This document shows, piece by piece, positions 21,353-27,512 of a stretch of DNA of 27,512 bases. Position numbers and translations under genes: made by a program. Source of the stretch: CAYFZR01 sp964347835 [NCBI: uncultured archaeon] (GTDB lineage: Archaea > CAYFZR01); NCBI GenBank assembly GCA_964347835.1, contig CAYFZR010000051.1, positions 1 through 27,512 on the forward strand. The letters are read 5' to 3'. The notes below the pieces were generated by a model. It did not search any database and was not told the origin of the DNA. It worked only from the letters and a program-made list of their open reading frames with translations. The first letter of the stretch is position 1. The number at the start of each line of letters is the position of its first letter.

Positions 21353-21880
21353 TTATTCTTTTTTTAAACCCATTGTAACATCTAGAAGGCCCTCCACTTC
21401 TTCCTCCGTCAGTTCTTTTGGAGGTTCGGTGGTGAGAATGCCGGTGCATAAATTTTTACCTACAATTACTGCTGATTTGTAATCTTCCTCACTTCCAGAA
21501 TGGATTACATTCCTGAGCACGGCTAAACGGACGCACATTACTGGCAATTTTTTGTTTTCCAAGTCAACGCATAACGGTCTGTAAAAGCAACTGTAGTGTT
21601 CTAACTTCATTTCTTTATCGTCTCCAGTTATATTGTCCTCTTTGCTCATGTATCCCTCCTTTTTACAATCTTCGATATAATTTTTAACTACTTCAAAGGG
21701 ACTACCTTTTTTTATCTCGATATTTGATTTCTTTTTTTGGTATGCTCGCCAATAATCTCCTGAATTTGAAAATATTTCCTTAATCATTTTTGGATTATCA
21801 ATTGTTGCCATTCCTACGCCGTATGCCCATGCAAGAGAGACATGTTTAAAGAGTTCCACAGAATCAATTTTTTTTGCCAC
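21353..21880 (-). CDS. uncharacterised Cys-containing protein
   Basis: I do not recognise this 175-aa soluble protein. The N-terminal half is helical (ELFKHVSLAWAYGVGMATIDNP, MIKEIFSNSGDYWRAYQKKK). The middle and C-terminal half contain five spaced cysteines: DCKKEGY, HYSCFYRPLC, VMCVRLAVL and KNLCTGIL, with nearby His residues (EHY, VIHSG). This could form a metal site or disulfides. The start is GTG at 21880 with a strong GGGAGGG 6 nt upstream. It has its own promoter region, shared divergently with the PRC-barrel-like gene. The C-terminus is acidic (ELTEEEVEGLLDV). Confidence 0.7.
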   Translation of the reverse strand: MAKKIDSVELFKHVSLAWAYGVGMATIDNPKMIKEIFSNSGDYWRAYQKKKSNIEIKKGSPFEVVKNYIEDCKKEGYMSKEDNITGDDKEMKLEHYSCFYRPLCVDLENKKLPVMCVRLAVLRNVIHSGSEEDYKSAVIVGKNLCTGILTTEPPKELTEEEVEGLLDVTMGLKKE

Positions 21881-21946
21881 TTAAATCCCTCCCATTTTTT
21901 AAAAACAACTTAGTATCTCGAATTAGTAAAATCTTACTTATTAGTG

Positions 21947-21958
21947 TTTATATATATT
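21947..21958 (-). promoter_or_regulatory. candidate TATA box for the 175-aa gene
   Basis: Minus-strand AATATATATAAAC lies about 70 nt before the GTG at 21880, leaving a leader long enough to hold the observed Shine-Dalgarno. Confidence 0.4.
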
Positions 21959-21982
21959 TTGATAACATAGTTTTGGTAAAAA

Positions 21983-21990
21983 AATATAAA
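21983..21990 (+). promoter_or_regulatory. candidate TATA box for the PRC-barrel-like gene
   Basis: AATATAAA is centred about 27 nt before the ATG at 22014, the spacing expected for a leaderless archaeal mRNA. Confidence 0.4.
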
Positions 21991-22013
21991 AAATTAGATG
22001 ACTAGGTAATGAC

Positions 22014-22403
22014 ATGACTATCCAACGTATAATAGGAGTTCTGCAAGTAGTTTTCGGGTTGGTCTTAATAGCCATTGCTAGTTACTACGCAGGAGTAGCC
22101 AAAGATATACTGAAAGAGCAGGCCATGTTCACAGTAGAGGCTTTTTATCTCTCTCTGATTCTTATTCTACTGCCCGGCATATTGCTCTTCCTTGGAGGTT
22201 TTTCCTTACTATATGCATCAAAGAGACCATTAAAAGTTGGTCCTCCGGTCATCAGAGATGATGGAACATTTCTCGGTGAACTAGAGGCAATAACGTTAGA
22301 TCCTTCGACACAGAACGTGAGGATCGTAATGAAAAGGGAAGAAGTTGAAATAGACGATATCACGGACATAGACGAGTTTATAGTCGTTAGGAAGAGAGAA
22401 TAA
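22014..22403 (+). CDS. two-TM membrane protein with PRC-barrel-like cytoplasmic tail
   Basis: The 129-aa protein has two hydrophobic helices (about residues 5-27 and 43-67). A short tail follows whose pattern VGPPVIRDDGTFLGELEAITLDPSTQNVRIVM...DDITDIDEFIVVRK resembles a PRC-barrel (G-x-x-V-x-D-x-G-x-x-L-G-x-V, then a final strand). PRC-barrels bind RNA-processing or photosynthetic complexes in other proteins; no role can be given here. The ATG is the only reasonable start. It is convergent with cofC, 5 bp apart. The domain call is by pattern only. Confidence 0.7.
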   Translation: MTIQRIIGVLQVVFGLVLIAIASYYAGVAKDILKEQAMFTVEAFYLSLILILLPGILLFLGGFSLLYASKRPLKVGPPVIRDDGTFLGELEAITLDPSTQNVRIVMKREEVEIDDITDIDEFIVVRKRE

Positions 22404-22408
22404 CCCTT

Positions 22409-23059
22409 TTAAATTTCTCTACTTATAAACGGTCTTCCCTCCTCTTCAAAGGATATTTCAAAACCAATATCCATGAGGTACTCGTAGGTTCTCGTACCTT
22501 CACCATGTATCAGCACCTCAACAAAATCTTGTTTCGTATCCACATCAACTGATAGTAAAAAAGAATCATAAATAGCGTATCTCAATTTTTTCTTTTTTAG
22601 AAGTTTTAAATGTCTGAAAAAACTTATACCATTGAAAAGCGGATCTATAACATTCTTAGGAGACCTATATAACATCGATGTTCCACCCGCCCGTGAAGGA
22701 ACGATAATAACTTCTTTGTCAGAGCCCATTTCCATAATCTTTTCAATATGGAATCTTTTTATTAGAGGAACATCAGCGGGAACTATAATGCTTGCGTCCG
22801 CCTCTATATTTTTAGTTGCATTTATGAGAGCGCTATTTAAATCGGAGGCATCATAAAATATATCCGCTTTATATTCTGGTTTAATATTTTTTTCCGGTGT
22901 AACAATATAAATTTCTAATCCAAAATCAAAAAATACACTGCAGACATCGTTTAACATCGCCATGGTAAACTCTTTTCTCTCTTCTTCAATCAGTACATCA
23001 GATAACCTTGTTTTACATTTAGACAGTGAGTTTAAGGGTATTAAGACAGTATTTTTCAT
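22409..23059 (-). CDS. cofC: 2-phospho-L-lactate guanylyltransferase (F420 biosynthesis)
   Basis: The 216-aa protein matches CofC, which activates 2-phospholactate (or phosphoenolpyruvate) with GTP to form the side-chain donor for coenzyme F420. It has the nucleotidyltransferase N-terminus TVLIPLNSLSKCKTRLSDVLIEEER (PhosphoLactate pattern P(L/V)xxxxxxKTRL), then ASIIVPADVPLI as the metal/nucleotide site, VIIVPSRAGGTSMLYR, and LLSVDVDTKQDFVEVLIHGEGT near the C-terminus. It lies 21 nt after mer on the same strand, so the two form an operon. No Shine-Dalgarno is evident before the ATG. Confidence 0.92.
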   Translation of the reverse strand: MKNTVLIPLNSLSKCKTRLSDVLIEEERKEFTMAMLNDVCSVFFDFGLEIYIVTPEKNIKPEYKADIFYDASDLNSALINATKNIEADASIIVPADVPLIKRFHIEKIMEMGSDKEVIIVPSRAGGTSMLYRSPKNVIDPLFNGISFFRHLKLLKKKKLRYAIYDSFLLSVDVDTKQDFVEVLIHGEGTRTYEYLMDIGFEISFEEEGRPFISREI

Positions 23060-23080
23060 GGTTAAAAAATAAATAGGGGA

Positions 23081-24121
<1,041 letters not shown>

Positions 24122-24140
24122 TCATCGAATAATAATTAGC

Positions 24141-25274
24141 ATGTTATTTAAAGATATTACAGACTTATGTGGGAGGTTAAAGGAGGGTAAAGAACTATCA
24201 AAGGAGGATGCTCTTTCACTCCTTGATTCTGACCTTCACGCAATAGATCTTTTGTTTTCAACTGCTAGAGAGATTTTTATAAAGAATAAGAACGAGATAA
24301 CCTTTTCAAAAAACATCTTTTTACCCATAACTAATGTATGTAGGAACAGATGTTATTACTGTGGTTTTAGAAGAGATATAGATTCTGATGAAGCCCTTCT
24401 CATGAATTTAGAGGAGGTAAATAATATTTTGAAGGAGGCAGAGAAGAAGGACTGTAAAGAGGCACTGATTAGTACTGGAGAAAAGCCTGAAGAAATACCA
24501 GAATTTAGGAGAAAACTCAAAAAAATTGGTTATGATTACCTTATAGAATACGTATACGATATATGCAAAAATATACATGAAAATTCCGCACTTTTGTGTC
24601 ACACAAACATAGGAATATGCGATTACGACGAGTTAAAGATGTTGAAAGAGTACAATGCAAGTTTGGGTCTCATGTTGGAGACTACAGCAAAAATCTCAGC
24701 ACATAACGAGAGTCCAGGAAAAGATCCAAAATTACGCCTAAAAACCATTGAAAACGCTGGAAGGCTAAGAATCCCATTTACGACTGGCTTATTGATAGGA
24801 ATAGGGGAGTCAAACGTTGATATAGTAGAGTCTCTCTATGAGATAAAAAAATTACAAGTAAGATACGGACACATACAGGAGATAATCATTCAAAATTTCA
24901 AACCAAAACCGAAAACTCCCTTTGAAAATAGAACTGAGCCAGACAGGCTAAAAACGCTCAAAATAATATCTCTCTCAAGGTTAATTTTCCCAGAAGCGAA
25001 CATTCAATTTCCGCCGAATTTAAATCCGGATTTATTTCAAATAGCCTTACTATCGGGGGCTAATGATCTAGGAGGAGTATCTCCTCTTACTTTAGATTAC
25101 ATCAATCCAGAAGAGCCTTGGCCTTCTTACGAAGAATTAAAAATAAAAGTTAGCGAGATAGGATTCAATTTAAAGGAAAGGTTACCAGTTTATGATGATT
25201 TCATCAGTGAGAAATGGCTTCCAAAAGAAATATATGAGAAATGTATTAGGCTTCGGAGGAACTTAGATGTTTGA
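24141..25274 (+). CDS. cofG: FO synthase subunit 1 (7,8-didemethyl-8-hydroxy-5-deazariboflavin synthase CofG)
   Basis: The 377-aa radical SAM enzyme works with CofH to build the deazaflavin chromophore FO from tyrosine and a flavin-pathway pyrimidine. The 4Fe-4S motif CRNRCYYC has Cys67, Cys71 and Cys74. Family blocks are NIFLPITNVCRNRCYYCGFRR, ALISTGEKPEE, LCHTNIGICDYDELKMLKEYNASLGLMLET, TTGLLIGIGE and LLSGANDLGGVSPLT. The frame is open further upstream, but those codons would lie inside mer on the other strand; ATG 24141 begins the conserved region and has a correctly spaced TATA box. Its last 8 bp overlap cofH. Confidence 0.95.
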   Translation: MLFKDITDLCGRLKEGKELSKEDALSLLDSDLHAIDLLFSTAREIFIKNKNEITFSKNIFLPITNVCRNRCYYCGFRRDIDSDEALLMNLEEVNNILKEAEKKDCKEALISTGEKPEEIPEFRRKLKKIGYDYLIEYVYDICKNIHENSALLCHTNIGICDYDELKMLKEYNASLGLMLETTAKISAHNESPGKDPKLRLKTIENAGRLRIPFTTGLLIGIGESNVDIVESLYEIKKLQVRYGHIQEIIIQNFKPKPKTPFENRTEPDRLKTLKIISLSRLIFPEANIQFPPNLNPDLFQIALLSGANDLGGVSPLTLDYINPEEPWPSYEELKIKVSEIGFNLKERLPVYDDFISEKWLPKEIYEKCIRLRRNLDV

Positions 25275-26394
25275 TTTTCTTATTAAGCATGTCGATCCTC
25301 TAATAGCATCTTTACTTGACCGTGTAATGGATAAAAAAAAGCTTAAAGAGGATGATTACATCACTTTAATGAATGTTAAGGGGCCCGAACTCTTATTGCT
25401 ACAAATAGCAGCAGATTTAGTTAGGAAGAGAGAGGTTGGAGACTACGTTAGTTTTGTGGTTAACAGAAACATCAACTTCACCAACATATGTGTAGGCGAC
25501 TGTAGTTTCTGCGCTTTTAGAAGAGCACCTAACCATCCTGAGGCTTATTTTTTAAGTATAGATGAGATTTTACAAAGAGTAAGAGATTCTAAGAAACTTG
25601 AAATAACAGAGATTTGTATACAAGGCGGGTTGCATCCGGACATTGATATAACATACTATGAAAGTATGATTAAAAGAATAAAGCAAGAATTTCCGGATAT
25701 ACATATACACGGCTTTTCTCCCATGGAAATCTACTATATGGCAAAAAAATCTGATCTAAATATAACAGAGGTTTTGAAGATATTGAAAGGCGCTGGCTTA
25801 GATTCTATACCTGGAACTGCAGCAGAGATACTTTTTGATGAAATTAGGTCGGTTATATGTCCGAAAAAAATAAATACGGATGAGTGGGCTGAGATAATAA
25901 AGTCTGCTCATAAATTAGGGATACGTACCACATGCACCATGATGTACGGCCACATAGAAGGCCCGAAGGAAAAAATAAGACATCTATTGTTGTTAAAAGA
26001 GATTCAAAAAGAGACCGGTGGATTTACGGAATTCGTGCCCTTAAGTTTCATACATCAAAATACCGATCTTTACAAAAGCAATAAAGCAAGACCTGGCGCT
26101 ACAGGAGCAGAGGATCTGAAGGTAATATGCTTATCCAGAATTATTTTTGAAGGTTACATTAAGAATATACAAGCGTCTTGGGTTAAATTAGGTCAAAAAC
26201 TCGCTCAATTAATGCTTAACGCCGGAGCAAACGATCTTGGCGGAACCCTTTTTGAAGAAAACATATCAAGAAGTGCGGGGGCAAGATACGGAGAATACTT
26301 AAAAAAAGAAGAGATGATTAGAATCATAAAAGATATCGGTAGAGCACCTGTTGAGAGAAACACTGTATACGAAAAATTGAGACTATATTTATGA
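25267..26394 (+). CDS. cofH: FO synthase subunit 2 (5-amino-6-(D-ribitylamino)uracil-L-tyrosine hydroxyphenyl transferase CofH)
   Basis: The 375-aa radical SAM enzyme joins the tyrosine-derived hydroxybenzyl unit to the ribityl-pyrimidine, making the substrate for CofG. The cluster motif CVGDCSFC has Cys75, Cys79 and Cys82 after NRNINFTNI. Further blocks are EICIQGGLHPDIDITYY, HGFSPMEIYYMAKKS, GLDSIPGTAAEIL, TCTMMYGHIE, FVPLSFIHQNTDL and GANDLGGTLFEENISRSAGA. It overlaps the cofG stop by 8 bp, so translation is coupled. The stop is TGA. Confidence 0.95.
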   Translation: MFDFLIKHVDPLIASLLDRVMDKKKLKEDDYITLMNVKGPELLLLQIAADLVRKREVGDYVSFVVNRNINFTNICVGDCSFCAFRRAPNHPEAYFLSIDEILQRVRDSKKLEITEICIQGGLHPDIDITYYESMIKRIKQEFPDIHIHGFSPMEIYYMAKKSDLNITEVLKILKGAGLDSIPGTAAEILFDEIRSVICPKKINTDEWAEIIKSAHKLGIRTTCTMMYGHIEGPKEKIRHLLLLKEIQKETGGFTEFVPLSFIHQNTDLYKSNKARPGATGAEDLKVICLSRIIFEGYIKNIQASWVKLGQKLAQLMLNAGANDLGGTLFEENISRSAGARYGEYLKKEEMIRIIKDIGRAPVERNTVYEKLRLYL

Positions 26395-26470
26395 ACGAAA
26401 AAAAATTAACAAGATATTTTTTCATTTTCAAAAACAAAAAATCATATAGTATAAATCCCTTATTTAATGC

Positions 26471-26923
26471 ATGAAAGTTCTCTTGGAGTACTTTAAGGAT
26501 TTTCAATTGATGCTTCCAGCAACTCCTGGTGGTAGCTGCTGCCTCCATCCTGAAGTTAGAGAGAGCAAAATAAGCAGAAATCTAAATAACAAATTATGGT
26601 TGCTAAAAAAAGAGTTAAAAGACCAAATCGAACTTTGCGTCATAAACGAAGTTCCAAAAGATGCATATCCATATATTGCAATGATATCGTACAAAAGATT
26701 CGAGAGCGCTGTGAAAGAGTTTGTTTATAAAATTAGGGAAAAGCCAATGGGTATAATTCGCCCCAAGGAGAATTTCCTTATATTTTTGATAAAATATCTT
26801 CTCGGAAAAAGGACTTTCATACCGTTTGGACCATACGACGATATAAACGATCTAAAACAAAAGATAACAACTGTAGAAGAGAAATTTATGCCCTTGGTTA
26901 CTTTTACTGAGGACGTTCATTAG
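26471..26923 (+). CDS. uncharacterised small protein with vicinal Cys motif
   Basis: I do not recognise this 150-aa protein. The N-terminus suggests strand-loop-helix-strand: MKVLLEYF, then PGGSCCLHPE with two adjacent cysteines, an amphipathic helix (NNKLWLLKKELKD), and IELCVINEV with a third Cys. This order resembles thioredoxin-like or metallochaperone folds, which is an inference only. It has no signal peptide. The ATG at 26471 gives a sensible first strand; ATG 26510 with AAGGA upstream is an alternative that would remove it. It sits between cofH and a regulator that may be metal-responsive, on the same strand. The stop is TAG. Confidence 0.65.
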   Translation: MKVLLEYFKDFQLMLPATPGGSCCLHPEVRESKISRNLNNKLWLLKKELKDQIELCVINEVPKDAYPYIAMISYKRFESAVKEFVYKIREKPMGIIRPKENFLIFLIKYLLGKRTFIPFGPYDDINDLKQKITTVEEKFMPLVTFTEDVH

Positions 26924-26941
26924 TTCATATTGAAATTCTCC

Positions 26942-26963
26942 GATTTCTTTTTCTTTAGAAATC
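26942..26963. repeat. 7-bp inverted repeat after the CC-motif gene
   Basis: GATTTCT (26942-26948) and AGAAATC (26957-26963) flank an 8-nt T-rich loop, 19 nt after the TAG at 26923. It may fold in the 3' end of that transcript or be an operator for the next gene. Confidence 0.4.
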
Positions 26964-26997
26964 TTGAAGTACGACCTTTTCGGCACCTCCATCCGGA

Positions 26998-27006
26998 ATT
27001 TTTAAG
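26998..27006 (+). promoter_or_regulatory. candidate TATA box for the Lrp/AsnC gene
   Basis: TTTTTTAAG is centred about 28 nt before the ATG at 27031 and no Shine-Dalgarno is present, consistent with a leaderless message. Confidence 0.4.
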
Positions 27007-27030
27007 AAGTAGTTGATTTTTTTTAATTCC

Positions 27031-27512
27031 ATGGATCTTGATGAACTGGACGTTAAGATACTAGATCTTCTACAAAGAGATGGACGGGCATCTTACAGTG
27101 TTATTGCCCAGAAATTAAATGTTACACCTCCTACGGTGCGCAGTCGCGTCGATCGTATGATTGACCTCAGAATCATCAAGAACTTCGGCATACAAATAAA
27201 CACAGATGCTTTACCCTATTTAATTACCGGTTTCTTGTTGGTCACAACCAAACCCAGCAACATAGAGTCTATAGCGAAGGAAATAGCAGATTTAAGCGAG
27301 GTTAAAAGGATCTATCATACAGCTGGAGATCATGGTCTGTTTGTTGAGGTTTTAGTCAATAGTTTCGCTGATTTTCGAGATTTATTGAACACCAAATTCT
27401 CAGATATCAAAGAAATTGAAAAGATAGATACACTGATCGTAACTAAGACTGAAAAAAGTGATTTTTCATTAGACTTGAGACCTACAACCATAAAATTGGA
27501 ATGCGCCTACTG
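27031..27512 (+). CDS. Lrp/AsnC family transcriptional regulator, C-terminus cut by window edge
   Basis: The open frame gives 160 residues and runs off the right end. The N-terminal winged helix-turn-helix is MDLDELDVKILDLLQRDGRASYSVIAQKLNVTPPTVRSRVDRMIDLRIIKNFG, the standard AsnC/Lrp pattern. An alpha/beta ligand-binding (RAM-like) domain follows (FLLVTTKPSNIESIAKEIADL...VKRIYHTAGDHGLFVEVLV). After the usual end of the family (IDTLIVTKTEKSDF) the frame continues with LRPTTIKLECAY, which looks like the entry to a Cys-containing TRASH-type metal-binding tail; the key residues lie beyond the window. It should be a cytoplasmic DNA-binding regulator. Confidence 0.88.
   Translation, partial: MDLDELDVKILDLLQRDGRASYSVIAQKLNVTPPTVRSRVDRMIDLRIIKNFGIQINTDALPYLITGFLLVTTKPSNIESIAKEIADLSEVKRIYHTAGDHGLFVEVLVNSFADFRDLLNTKFSDIKEIEKIDTLIVTKTEKSDFSLDLRPTTIKLECAY

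Overview
The window is archaeal. RNA polymerase is encoded as split B''/B' and A'/A'' subunits plus H. The ribosomal proteins, EF-1A, EF-2, L30e and NusA-type KH protein are archaeal in sequence. There is a full-length archaeosine tRNA-guanine transglycosylase with a C-terminal PUA domain, and a coenzyme F420 / methanopterin C1 block (mer, cofC, cofG, cofH). The split B subunit together with Mer and the F420 genes points to a euryarchaeote of the methanogen / alkane-oxidiser / Archaeoglobus type with an AT-rich genome. No mcr gene or rRNA large enough for placement is present, so I do not name a genus.

Layout. (1) 1-4300 is accessory DNA: a minus-strand CHAT-domain (caspase-like) protease gene cut by the left edge, a divergent sodium/solute symporter, and an unrecognised 259-aa protein preceded by a palindromic operator-like element. 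(2) 4321-20660 is one long minus-strand information-processing run. In transcription order it is tRNA-Tyr, 5S rRNA, tRNA-Asp, tRNA-Lys, rpoH, rpoB'', rpoB', rpoA', rpoA'', rpl30e, nusA, rpsL (uS12), rpsG (uS7), EF-2, EF-1A, rpsJ (uS10), tRNA-Ser, a DUF72 protein and tgtA. Spacing is very tight, with several overlaps, and tRNA-Ser sits between two protein genes with gaps of 6 and 9 nt. (3) 20833-22403 holds small genes: a DUF22 gene interrupted by one in-frame TGA, a Cys-rich unknown, and a two-TM protein with a PRC-barrel-like tail. (4) 22409-26394 is the F420 block: mer-cofC on minus, divergent from cofG-cofH on plus. CofC, CofG and CofH make the deazaflavin coenzyme that Mer uses. (5) 26471-27512 holds a small CC-motif protein of possible thioredoxin-like fold and a right-edge-truncated Lrp/AsnC regulator that may continue into a metal-binding (TRASH-like) tail.

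Most of the window is ordinary and well conserved. The points most worth a second look are the DUF22 gene, whose reading frame is intact on both sides of the TGA; the CHAT protease; the 259-aa orphan with its paired palindromes; and the tRNA genes embedded in or heading mRNA operons. I see no CRISPR array, insertion sequence or integrase.
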